Assembly: GCF_900156805.1 (NCBI RefSeq) | Contig: NZ_FTOQ01000026.1 | Coordinates: forward strand, 1 to 38,067 | Direction of reading: 5' to 3' | Length of the DNA stretch: 38,067 nt | From: Roseivivax lentus | GTDB lineage: Bacteria; Pseudomonadota; Alphaproteobacteria; Rhodobacterales; Rhodobacteraceae | In this document: piece after piece, positions 30,908 to 38,067 of the stretch | Position numbering within the stretch: position 1 is the stretch's first letter | Layout of the letters: each line of letters opens with the position of its first letter | Program-made: the position numbers and the translations under genes | Notes under the pieces: generated by a model | The model's input: only the letters and a program-made list of their open reading frames with translations | What the model was told of the DNA's origin: nothing | Database searches by the model: none

Positions 30908-31225
30908 TCAGTCGGCGAGACGCGCCAACGCCCCGATCACATTGAGGATCTCGCGGGTTTCTCGGTCGACCTCGTAGAAGGTGTCCCCGATCCGGTAGTA
31001 GGTCCCGTTCGGGTTGAGGTTCCAGCGGCGCGGGTCGCGCACGACCACGTAATCTCCGTCGATCACGTCGCCGACATTATAGCGGACACCCTTCTTGGCG
31101 AGGCCAGGCGGCACGCATTCCACGCTTTTCTTGGCGAGACCGGGTGGGCAGCCTTTGGGCGCTGCAATGGCCGGTTGGGTGGCCATCAGCGCCGCGGCAA
31201 GGCAGAGGGGAAAACGGAACGTCAT
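30908..31225 (-). CDS. small exported protein, RcnB-like C-terminus, 105 aa
   Basis: A signal peptide (about 1-22, MTFRFPLCLAAALMATQPAIAA) leads into a short linker with a duplicated motif, CPPGLAKK and VPPGLAKKGV (about 26-48), and a compact C-terminal part with YNVGDVIDGDY and YYRIGDTFYEVDRETREIL, the pattern of RcnB-type periplasmic proteins. ATG 31225 is chosen because AAGAAAGGA lies upstream; the longer frame begins in a Cys-rich run without a site. Function is unknown; RcnB itself modulates metal efflux. Similar proteins are sometimes mislabelled as excinuclease subunits, I think because of their position beside uvrA; nothing in the sequence supports that role. Confidence 0.8.
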   Translation of the reverse strand: MTFRFPLCLAAALMATQPAIAAPKGCPPGLAKKSVECVPPGLAKKGVRYNVGDVIDGDYVVVRDPRRWNLNPNGTYYRIGDTFYEVDRETREILNVIGALARLAD

Positions 31226-31318
31226 GCGTCGGTCCTTTCTTCGAACTATACAACAAAACACCTGCGATCGGGCTGATGTTCCAGACGTGCGCTCGGGTTC
31301 GGCGAAAGCCCGCCTGTC

Positions 31319-32695
31319 TCAGTTCATGTCCTGGATGAGGCGGCCATGCCGGCGGGCCGCGTCCAGATAGGCGCCGAACGTGTCGATGCCGCGGCCTTCG
31401 AGCATGGGCAGCATCCGGCACAATGCCTCCGCCGTCGCATGGGCATCGCCCAGGGCCGTGTGGCGCAGCTCGGCCGGGATGGTGATGCCGAGCCGCGTGC
31501 AGACCGCGTCCAGCGTATGCGTCTCGGTCGTGCCGAACAGGATCGCCGACAAGAGCACCGTGTCGATCACCGGATGCGTCCAGTCGAGGCCCGTCTCGGT
31601 CTGTTTGGCCTTCAGGAAGGCCAGATCGAAGGGCGCATTGTGCGCCACCAGAACCGTGTCCCGCGCGAAGTCGTGAAAGCGCGGCGCGGCCTCGAGAATG
31701 TCCGGCTGGCCGCGCACCATCGCATCGGTGATGTGATGCACCTTGGTCGAGGCGGGTGGGATCGGGCGGCCCGGATCCACGACGAGGTCGAAACGCTCAC
31801 CCGCAAGGACGCGACCGTTCATCACCCGCAGCGCACCGATCTGCAGCACGGCGTCGCGATGCGGCAAAAGCCCGGTGGTCTCCAGATCGAAGACGCAGAA
31901 GGTCATGTCGTGGAGGCGACGATTTTCCAGCGCGGCGGTCTCGCGCCGCGTGAGAAGGTCGAAATCGTAGACCAGCGGACGATCCGCATCGGGGGCGATG
32001 GTCGCGTCCGCCGCGTCGATCAGGATGAGATAGCCGCCCTGGCGCATGGGCTTCATCCGCGCGGTCAGGCTGAGCGCGCCATGCACCCCGTCGAGCGTCG
32101 CCACGATGCCGAGGCCGGTCTTGTGCATCTGGCGCCGGGCGCGGGCGAGACTGTCCTCGGTGAAGTAGTCCGAGAGCGGCGCATTGAGCCGGGGCGTTCC
32201 GATCTGGGCCAGAACCTCGGCCGCCTGACCGTCATAAAGCGCGATCGTATGGTTGTCGCCGGCGAGGATCGTGGCGACCGGGATCTCGGTCAGGATATCG
32301 GTGAGCCGCGCCCGTTCGGCGCACAAAGCGCGGGTTTCGGAGGCGATCAGGTCGGCGGTGCGGCGGCGGGCGCGGTCAAGCTCCCGCGTCACCACCTCGG
32401 CGGCATCGCCCAGATCGCCGAGATGGCCCGCGATCCCGCCATCGAGGGGCGGTGCCGCATCGTTATGGGCATGGACCCGGAGCGCGGCGGCAAGCCGGTC
32501 CACCGCCTGCGCCACGGCCTGATCGAGCACGAACCACGCGGCGGTCAGCACCGCGAGCAGCAGGAAGGCCAGCGCGACGAAGCCGGTGAGACTGCCTTCC
32601 GTCCCGGCGATGCGCAGCGACAGGGCCGCCGCGGCGAGCGTGACGATCAGCATCACCGCGAAGAGAAGCAGGATGCGACCGCGCAGCCCGCCCAT
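31319..32695 (-). CDS. membrane-anchored DEDDh 3'-5' exonuclease with PAS-like region
   Basis: A 458-residue protein. Two membrane helices (about 8-28 and 37-58) are followed by a helical linker, a PAS-like region (about 130-230; LTDILTEIPVATILAG) and a DnaQ/epsilon-type exonuclease (about 265-450). Catalytic residues visible are D270 and E272 (FDLETTG), D357 (HNAPFD), H412 and D417 (RHTALGDAHAT). The sensor-like front on a DNA-polymerase-type exonuclease suggests that its activity is governed at the membrane by a signal. It is the last of three minus-strand genes (33243-35066, 32699-33199, this one) separated by 43 and 3 bp, apparently one operon. The substrate (DNA, RNA or a dinucleotide) is unknown. 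Confidence 0.85.
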   Translation of the reverse strand: MGGLRGRILLLFAVMLIVTLAAAALSLRIAGTEGSLTGFVALAFLLLAVLTAAWFVLDQAVAQAVDRLAAALRVHAHNDAAPPLDGGIAGHLGDLGDAAEVVTRELDRARRRTADLIASETRALCAERARLTDILTEIPVATILAGDNHTIALYDGQAAEVLAQIGTPRLNAPLSDYFTEDSLARARRQMHKTGLGIVATLDGVHGALSLTARMKPMRQGGYLILIDAADATIAPDADRPLVYDFDLLTRRETAALENRRLHDMTFCVFDLETTGLLPHRDAVLQIGALRVMNGRVLAGERFDLVVDPGRPIPPASTKVHHITDAMVRGQPDILEAAPRFHDFARDTVLVAHNAPFDLAFLKAKQTETGLDWTHPVIDTVLLSAILFGTTETHTLDAVCTRLGITIPAELRHTALGDAHATAEALCRMLPMLEGRGIDTFGAYLDAARRHGRLIQDMN

Positions 32696-32698
32696 GGC

Positions 32699-33199
32699 TC
32701 AGACCTGCCTGCAGATCGCGGACAGGATCGGATCGGCGGGCCCGACATCGCGCCAGACCGGCGGGCTGCCATCGCCGAAGGTCGGGTCGGCGCGCAGGTT
32801 CTCGGCGCAATCGACCATCACCTCGACCGATTGCACGGGCCGCCAGCGTCCGAAGAAGTAGAGATCGGCGAGGAAGACGGAATTGCGCTCGGTGTTCTGC
32901 TGGAGGTTGTCGATATCCACCGCCACGAAGCGCTGCGTCATCGGCACGACATAGGTCCAGGGGCGATACCAGCTCGGTTCGTTGATGCGGTCGGCCACCA
33001 CGAGCCCGTCGGGCAGCGCCTCCGATATGCGGCCATACCAGCCGTATTCCGAGGAGATCGCGGCGGCCAGCATGGCGCACCCCGCGGCCACCGGCACAAG
33101 CCAGCGGGGCAGTTGCCCGCCCGAGATCTTCGAGACCAGCATCATGACGCCGGCGCCGGCGATCCCGGCGACGATCACCGCGATCAGTTCCAGAAACAT
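32699..33199 (-). CDS. unknown membrane protein, 166 aa
   Basis: I do not recognise this protein. Two hydrophobic segments near the N-terminus (about 3-22 and 32-49) are followed by a soluble part with an aromatic-rich YVVPMTQRFVAVDIDN motif and two Cys. ATG 33199 follows GGAGGAG; a 36-codon extension upstream lacks a site and overlaps the preceding gene. It lies between the cNMP/CBS/DUF294 gene and the exonuclease gene (gaps 43 and 3 bp), so it likely works with them. Neighbours of this kind recur beside acetate-type symporters as far as I recall. Confidence 0.75.
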   Translation of the reverse strand: MFLELIAVIVAGIAGAGVMMLVSKISGGQLPRWLVPVAAGCAMLAAAISSEYGWYGRISEALPDGLVVADRINEPSWYRPWTYVVPMTQRFVAVDIDNLQQNTERNSVFLADLYFFGRWRPVQSVEVMVDCAENLRADPTFGDGSPPVWRDVGPADPILSAICRQV

Positions 33200-33242
33200 G
33201 GCCGTTCTCCTCCCATCGCGGTCCTCTCCTCCCGCAGGCCTA

Positions 33243-35066
33243 TCAAGACAACATCCCGCGCCCGTGGCCAAGGGCCGATTGCAGGCCTTTGACCACCACG
33301 AAGGCATCCCTGAGATGCGAGCGGTCGAAATCCGACAATTTCGCGGGCGGCAGGAAATTGTCCGGCGCCTCGCCCGCGCGGATCCGGCGGCATTGATGTT
33401 CGAGCCGCGTCTCGGCGATCAGGTCATAGGCATCGAGAAGATCCTGCCCGCCGCTCTTACTGAGGAGCCCCGCATCGCGCGCGGCGACGATCCGCGCGCG
33501 GGTGTTCACCGGGCGCAGCTCGCCGCGCAGCGCGTAGACCCGGGCGAGGTCGGTCACCGGCACGACGCCCGAATGCTTGAGGTCGAGCCGGTCCTTGTTC
33601 TCACCCTTGCGGATCGTGGCGAAGCCGCGGATCAGGCCGAGGGGCGGTTGATGCTTGAGTGCGTTGGCGATCATGTGGCTGACGAAGATCGAGTTCTTCG
33701 ACGCCTGCGCCAGCGTCTCCTGTTGCAGGCCGTCGAAGAGCGCCGTGTCGCCGCCGATCGGGCGCAGGTCGAACATCACCGAGGCGAGCATCTGCGCCTC
33801 GGGCACCGGCTTTTCGATCCAGCCCTTGAAGTAGCGCCGCCAGGTGGCGAGCGGCTGCCGCCAGCGCGGATTGGTCGCCATCATGTCGCCGGGGCAATAG
33901 ACGTAGCCGCATTCATGCAGCCCGTCGGAGACGAAGCGCGCGAATTTCTCGAAATATTGCGCGTGTTCGGGGGTGAATGCGTCCGACAGGATCAGGCAAT
34001 TGTCCTGGTCGCTGACGCCGGTCTGCTCCTGCCGTCCCTGCGATCCGCAGGCGAGCCAGAGATAAGGCACGGGCGGCGGGCCGAATTCCGCCTCCGCAAG
34101 GCGCAGAAGGCGGCGGGTGACCGCATCGGCGATATCGGTGATGAGCCGGGTCGTGACCTCGTGCGGGTGATGCCCGGCGACGAGCTGGCTCAGCAGGCGC
34201 GGGATGCGCGCGGTGGTCTCGGCCATCTCCTGCGCGGTCTCGGCGCGCGCGATGCCCGCCACCAGCTCCGCCGAGGACATGGCCTGGAACCGCGTAAGGT
34301 CGGTCTGGGTCACGATGCCCTCGAGGCCGCGCGCGCCGACGATGGGCACGTGGCCGATCCGCCGCTCGAGCATCATGTGCAGCACGTCCGATCCGAGCGC
34401 CTCGGGCGGCAGGGTGCGCGGATCTTCGGTCATGATCTGCCGGACGGGCGTGTCGGGGGCGGCTTTCTCGGCGAGGATGCGCGCGGAGAGATCGCGGATG
34501 GTGACGATGCCGACGAGCCGGTCGTCCTCGGTCACGCAGAGGCAGGAGACATGGGCGTCGCGCATCTGCCGCGCGGCCTCGGCGGCGGTGGTATCGGGGG
34601 CGACCGACAAGGGGTTGCGGGCCATGAATTGCGACACCTGGCTGGTCGCCAGATCCGACAGCGGCGCGCGGCTGGGCCGTGCGGCGCCGGAGCGGTCGAA
34701 GAAGCGCGCAAGCGCCGGGTGATCCTGACAGGCGAGCCGGAAGGAGGCTGCGGGCAGCACCAGCAGCTCGGTCTCGGAGCGGGCGAGGGCGGAGGTCGCC
34801 GCGCGCCCGTCCCGCGCGAGGCCGCGTTCGCCGAACGTGTTGCGCGGCCCCAGCAGCGAGACGGTCTCGCCGTGTTCGTCGCGCACCTCGATATCGCCCT
34901 TGCGCACGATATAGAGCCCGTCCAGCCGGTCGCCGAAGCTGTAGACCTGATCGCCGGGGGCGTACCGGGCGACCTGCATCGTCGCGGCAAGCTCCGCGCG
35001 ATCCTCGGGCAGAAGGTCGGAATAGGGCTGCAGCCGGTCGAGGAAGTCGGCGATGGCTTCGGTCAT
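33243..35066 (-). CDS. cNMP-binding, CBS and DUF294 nucleotidyltransferase-like signalling protein
   Basis: A 607-residue cytoplasmic protein with, in order, a cyclic-nucleotide-binding domain (about 10-120; GDRLDGLYIVRKGDIEVRD), two CBS domains (about 143-260), a DUF294 nucleotidyltransferase-like domain (about 285-430; GSQGRQEQTG at 341-350 and D353, D355) and its C-terminal helical partner (to about 595). Architecture and length match the family found beside VC_2705-type symporters. The GS...DxD pattern is that of active nucleotidyltransferases, so it may modify a partner protein in response to adenine or cyclic nucleotides. It lies downstream of the symporter operon, past a strong terminator, so it likely has its own promoter. 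Confidence 0.88.
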   Translation of the reverse strand: MTEAIADFLDRLQPYSDLLPEDRAELAATMQVARYAPGDQVYSFGDRLDGLYIVRKGDIEVRDEHGETVSLLGPRNTFGERGLARDGRAATSALARSETELLVLPAASFRLACQDHPALARFFDRSGAARPSRAPLSDLATSQVSQFMARNPLSVAPDTTAAEAARQMRDAHVSCLCVTEDDRLVGIVTIRDLSARILAEKAAPDTPVRQIMTEDPRTLPPEALGSDVLHMMLERRIGHVPIVGARGLEGIVTQTDLTRFQAMSSAELVAGIARAETAQEMAETTARIPRLLSQLVAGHHPHEVTTRLITDIADAVTRRLLRLAEAEFGPPPVPYLWLACGSQGRQEQTGVSDQDNCLILSDAFTPEHAQYFEKFARFVSDGLHECGYVYCPGDMMATNPRWRQPLATWRRYFKGWIEKPVPEAQMLASVMFDLRPIGGDTALFDGLQQETLAQASKNSIFVSHMIANALKHQPPLGLIRGFATIRKGENKDRLDLKHSGVVPVTDLARVYALRGELRPVNTRARIVAARDAGLLSKSGGQDLLDAYDLIAETRLEHQCRRIRAGEAPDNFLPPAKLSDFDRSHLRDAFVVVKGLQSALGHGRGMLS

Positions 35067-35134
35067 GGGCGATGTGATCCTTGCAGGCTTGCGCCGAGGC
35101 TAGTGGCCGGGCGGGGCGGGTGAAAGCCTCGGCC

Positions 35135-35166
35135 AAGAAAAAACCCGGGCCATCGCTGGCCCGGGT
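35135..35166 (-). terminator. rho-independent terminator of the acs-adk-symporter operon
   Basis: On the minus strand ACCCGGGCC-AGCGAT-GGCCCGGGT forms a nine-pair stem followed by TTTTTTCTT. It begins 23 bp past the symporter stop and clearly ends that transcript before the DUF294 gene. Confidence 0.9.
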
Positions 35167-35188
35167 CCGTCATGTCGGCAGTGCCGGA

Positions 35189-36973
35189 TCAGTGATCCTG
35201 CGCGGTGCCCGCGCCGCGCGGCACGCGAACGCTTTCCACCAGTTCGCGGATTTCCTGCGGGACCGGCTTGGTCATCGCCGAGACCACGTAGGCCGTGACG
35301 AAGTTCACTACCGCACCCACAGCGCCGAACGAAGTCGACTTGATCGTGCCGAGCAGGGGGTCTGCATCGGTGAAGCTGTTGGTGTCGGGGATGAAGAACC
35401 AGCCCTTGTGCAGGAAGATGTAGACGAGCGTCACGATCAGACCGGCGAGCATGCCCGCCACCGCGCCGCGGTTGTTGATCTTGGTCGAGAAGATACCCAT
35501 CATCAGCGCCGGGAAGATCGACGCCGCAGCAAGGCCGAAGGCCAGCGCGACGGTCTGCGCTGCAAAGCCCGGCGGGTTCAGACCGAGATAGGTCGCCACC
35601 ACGATCGACACCGCCATCGCGATCCGGGCGCTGAGAAGCTCACCCTTTTCGGAGATCTCGGGCGCGAACCGGCCTTTCACGAGGTCATGGCTGACCGCCG
35701 ACGAGATCGCGAGCAAGAGGCCCGCCGCCGTGGAGAGCGCCGCGGCGAGGCCGCCTGCCGCCACGAGGCCGATCACCCAGCCGGGCAGGTTGGCGATCTC
35801 GGGGTTCGCGAGCACGAGGATGTCGCGGTTGAAGTTGGTCAGCTCGTTGCCGTTCCAGCCTTCCGCTTCCGCGCGTGCCTGCATGTCGGCATCGGCGTCG
35901 TTGTAGAACTGGATGCGGCCGTCGCCGTTCTTGTCTTCCCAGCCCAGAAGGCCGGTCTGCTGCCAGGTTGCCATCCAGTCATAGGCCGGATCTTCGGCGA
36001 TCTGCTCGACGCTCACCGCCTGGCCGTTGGTGCCCTCGGGCCAGAACAGCTCGGTGATGTTGAGACGGGCCATCGCACCGACCGCGGGGGCCGTGAGGTA
36101 GAGAAGCGCGATGAACACCAGCGCCCAACCGGCCGACCAGCGGGCATCGGCGACGCGCGGCACGGTGAAGAAGCGCATGATGACATGTGGCAGACCGGCG
36201 GTGCCGATCATCAGCGACAGCGTGAAGAGCAGCATGTTGAACGTGTCGCCGTTATGCGCCGTGTACTCGGAGAAGCCGAGCTCGGTCACGATCTGGTCGA
36301 GACGCTCCAGAAGCGGCTGGCCCGAGGCCTGATGCTCGCCGAAGAGGCCGAGCGCCGGGATCGGGTTGCCGGTCAGCTGCAGCGAGATGAAGATGGCCGG
36401 GATCGTGTAGGCCATGATCAGCACGCAATATTGCGCGACCTGCGTGTAGGTCACGCCCTTCATGCCGCCGAACACCGCGTAGGCGAAGACGACGACGGCA
36501 CCGATCAGCAGGCCCGTGGTGTTCGACACTTCGAGGAAGCGGCCGAAGGCCACGCCCACGCCGGTCATCTGGCCGATCACGTAGGTCACCGAGGCGACGA
36601 TCAGGCAGATCACCGCGACGAGCCGTGCAGTCGGGCTGTAGAACCGGTCGCCGATGAACTCGGACACCGTGTATTTGCCGAACTTGCGCAGATAGGGCGC
36701 GAGCAGCAGGGCAAGCAGCACGTAACCGCCGGTCCAGCCCATCAGGTAGGTCGAGTTGTCATAGCCGGTGAAGGCGATGAGACCCGCCATCGAGATGAAG
36801 GAGGCCGCCGACATCCAGTCCGCCGCCGTGGCCATGCCGTTGGTGACGGGGTGCACGCCGCGACCGGCGGCGTAGAAATCCGACGTGGAGCCCGCGCGCG
36901 CCCAGATGGCGATGCCGATATAGAGCGCGAAGGAGGCGCCCACGAAGATGATGTTGATCGTTGTCTGATCCAT
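35189..36973 (-). CDS. Na+/solute symporter (VC_2705 type), probable acetate/carboxylate uptake
   Basis: A 594-residue inner-membrane transporter of the SSS family with about 13 hydrophobic segments. Family motifs include GMATAADWMSAASFISMAG (TM2 region) and AALSTAAGLLLAISSAVSHD. A large extracytoplasmic loop (about 310-395) contains DKNGDGRIQF at 347-356, an EF-hand-like sequence. The DUF4212 subunit gene ends four bp upstream and acs is two genes further upstream, the standard order for acetate-type transporters. The substrate is inferred from this context; other short carboxylates are possible. Confidence 0.92.
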   Translation of the reverse strand: MDQTTINIIFVGASFALYIGIAIWARAGSTSDFYAAGRGVHPVTNGMATAADWMSAASFISMAGLIAFTGYDNSTYLMGWTGGYVLLALLLAPYLRKFGKYTVSEFIGDRFYSPTARLVAVICLIVASVTYVIGQMTGVGVAFGRFLEVSNTTGLLIGAVVVFAYAVFGGMKGVTYTQVAQYCVLIMAYTIPAIFISLQLTGNPIPALGLFGEHQASGQPLLERLDQIVTELGFSEYTAHNGDTFNMLLFTLSLMIGTAGLPHVIMRFFTVPRVADARWSAGWALVFIALLYLTAPAVGAMARLNITELFWPEGTNGQAVSVEQIAEDPAYDWMATWQQTGLLGWEDKNGDGRIQFYNDADADMQARAEAEGWNGNELTNFNRDILVLANPEIANLPGWVIGLVAAGGLAAALSTAAGLLLAISSAVSHDLVKGRFAPEISEKGELLSARIAMAVSIVVATYLGLNPPGFAAQTVALAFGLAAASIFPALMMGIFSTKINNRGAVAGMLAGLIVTLVYIFLHKGWFFIPDTNSFTDADPLLGTIKSTSFGAVGAVVNFVTAYVVSAMTKPVPQEIRELVESVRVPRGAGTAQDH

Positions 36974-36977
36974 GATT

Positions 36978-37244
36978 TTACTCCTCGTCCACGCCGAATT
37001 GACGGTCGAGCTTGTTCATGCGCCAGGCGTAGAAGAAGATCAGGCCGAGAAAGACTAGGATCGAGCCTTGCTGCGCGAACCAGAAACCGAGATCCGTGCC
37101 GCCCACGGAAATGCCCGACAGGGCAGGGCGAAGCAGGATGCCGAAGCCGAAACTCACCAGAGCCCAGATCACCAGGCTGATGAGAATGAGACGCACGTTG
37201 GCCTTCCAGTAGGCCACGCCGTCGGTGGGAATTTTATCCGCCAT
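36978..37244 (-). CDS. DUF4212 small subunit of the Na+/solute symporter
   Basis: An 88-residue membrane protein with two helices (about 18-40 and 58-76) and the family pattern YWKANVRLILISLVIW near the start. ATG 37244 is preceded by GGAGG. Such proteins are always found next to the VC_2705-type symporter, whose gene starts four bp downstream, and are thought to be its small subunit. It lies 32 bp after adk. Confidence 0.93.
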   Translation of the reverse strand: MADKIPTDGVAYWKANVRLILISLVIWALVSFGFGILLRPALSGISVGGTDLGFWFAQQGSILVFLGLIFFYAWRMNKLDRQFGVDEE

Positions 37245-37276
37245 GTCGCGGGTCTCCTCCTTGGTTTGGCGCGGGG

Positions 37277-37969
37277 TCAGCCGCGCACGCTGTGGACTAC
37301 GCCCGCAAGCTCGCGGGCGATGTCGTCGATGGCGCCCATCGCGGGAATGCGATGCAGCGCGTTTTTTCCGTCGTAATAGGTCAAAAGCGGCGCGGTCTGG
37401 GCGTGATAGGCCTCGAGCCGGCTCTTGACCGTGTCCGCATTGTCATCGGCGCGGCGGGTCATCTCGGTGCCGCCGCACTTGTCGCAGGTGTCCGGTTTTG
37501 CGGGCGTCTTGTACTGGTCGTGATAGCCCTCGCCGCATCCCGCGCAGGTGAAGCGGCCCGAGACGCGGGTGACCATCTCGGCGTCGTCGACCTCGAGGCT
37601 GATGGCCGCGTCGATCTGCTGGCCGCGTTCGGCGAGGATCGCATCGAGCGCCTCCGCCTGGGCGGTGGTGCGCGGAAAGCCGTCGAGAATGACGCCCTTC
37701 GCGGTGTCGGGCTCGGCCAGACGGTCGGCAAGGATGCGGGTCACGATCTCGTCCGAGACGAGCGCGCCGGCCTCCATCTTGGCTTTCGCGGCGCGGCCGG
37801 CCTCGGTGCCGGCCTTGACCGCGGCGCGCAGCATGTCGCCGGTCGAAAGCTGAATAAGCCCGAATTCGGCCTCGAGCGTGCGTGCCTGGGTGCCTTTCCC
37901 GGCCCCCGGGGGGCCGAGAAGGATCAGAACCGGGGCTTTTGTGGGGGTGCGTGTACCGTCCATGCCCAT
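37277..37969 (-). CDS. adk: adenylate kinase with zinc-type LID
   Basis: A 230-residue enzyme converting AMP and ATP to two ADP. Walker A GPPGAGKGT is at 19-27, the AMP site includes STGDMLR and LDGFPRT, and the LID carries four Cys (C142, C145, C162, C165) for a structural zinc. ATG 37969 shares one base with the acs stop (TGATG); other starts in the same frame are GTG 37972 and ATG 37963. Acetyl-CoA synthetase makes AMP, so a coupled kinase would recycle it. Most bacteria keep adk in the ribosomal-protein operon; whether this is the only copy cannot be seen here. Confidence 0.93.
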   Translation of the reverse strand: MGMDGTRTPTKAPVLILLGPPGAGKGTQARTLEAEFGLIQLSTGDMLRAAVKAGTEAGRAAKAKMEAGALVSDEIVTRILADRLAEPDTAKGVILDGFPRTTAQAEALDAILAERGQQIDAAISLEVDDAEMVTRVSGRFTCAGCGEGYHDQYKTPAKPDTCDKCGGTEMTRRADDNADTVKSRLEAYHAQTAPLLTYYDGKNALHRIPAMGAIDDIARELAGVVHSVRG

Positions 37970-38067
37970 CACCCGCGGTTCATGCGGTTTTCGATGAGGT
38001 CTTCGACGACCTCGGGTTCGGCGAGGGTGGAGGTGTCGCCGAGGCTGCCGTAATCGTTTTCGGCGAT
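37969..38067 (-). CDS. acs: acetyl-CoA synthetase, C-terminal fragment (cut by window)
   Basis: The last 32 codons of a minus-strand gene run from the window edge to a TGA at 37971-37969. The tail [18 protein letters not shown] followed by VVEDLI matches the C-terminus of Acs, including the GDTSTLAEP segment after the catalytic core. Acs activates acetate to acetyl-CoA using ATP, releasing AMP and pyrophosphate, and is the expected partner of the symporter downstream. The rest of the gene lies beyond 38067. Confidence 0.88.
   Translation of the reverse strand: MAENDYGSLGDTSTLAEPEVVEDLIENRMNRG

Noticed and set aside
30908-31225. Second excinuclease subunit
   Set aside because: The protein is only 105 residues with a signal peptide and an RcnB-like tail; no ATPase or nuclease motif.
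37277-37969. Acs/adk fusion protein
   Set aside because: A TGA at 37971-37969 ends acs and overlaps the adk ATG; they are separate, coupled genes.

Overview
The window is high-GC DNA from an alphaproteobacterium, most likely a Rhodobacteraceae (Roseobacter-group) member. This rests on the gene sets (agl alpha-glucoside operon, glgP-glgB-glgC-glgA-glgX-pgm block, acs/adk/DUF4212/symporter block), the alphaproteobacterial GTTC-N7-GTTC SOS box before uvrA, and codon use. No replication origin, CRISPR array or intact prophage was found.

Layout. 1-1112: a possible insertion-sequence edge, a tRNA-Gly(CCC) gene with an exact 48-bp copy of its 3' part 137 bp downstream (an attachment-site scar), and a 66-codon membrane-protein gene with its own promoter, operator-like palindrome and terminator. 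1148-3282 (-): a Cache-domain sensor kinase and a NarL-type response regulator with overlapping ends. 3416-4255 (+): an SMP-30/gluconolactonase-type hydrolase. 4322-4742: two copies of a roughly 200-bp hairpin-containing repeat; a diverged third copy lies at 27683-27870.

4786-18567 (-): a complete glycogen operon, in transcription order glgP, glgB, (255-bp gap with two strong hairpins), glgC, glgA, glgX, pgm and a glucosylglycerol-hydrolase-type enzyme. A promoter with a LacI-type palindrome lies in front of glgP. Glucokinase (18692-19672, -) is just upstream. The aglR regulator (-) and aglEFGAK (+) diverge from a control region with two near-identical palindromes 168 bp apart. Together these genes import alpha-glucosides (AglEFGK), split them in the cytoplasm (AglA), phosphorylate the glucose (Glk), interconvert glucose 1- and 6-phosphate (Pgm) and store or mobilise glycogen (GlgC/A/B versus GlgP/X).

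27920-30864 (+): uvrA with an SOS box. 30908-31225 (-): a small exported protein. 31319-35066 (-): a membrane-anchored DEDDh exonuclease, an unknown two-helix membrane protein and a cNMP/CBS/DUF294 signalling protein. 35189-38067 (-): an acetate-type operon read as acs (only its last 32 codons are inside the window), adk, DUF4212 subunit and Na+/solute symporter, ended by a strong terminator.

The least explained items are the tRNA attachment scar, the three-copy structured repeat, the glycogen-operon glucosylglycerol hydrolase, the adenylate kinase placed next to acetyl-CoA synthetase, and the exonuclease/DUF294 signalling cluster. No wholly new system is obvious; most of the window is core carbon metabolism with well-known families.
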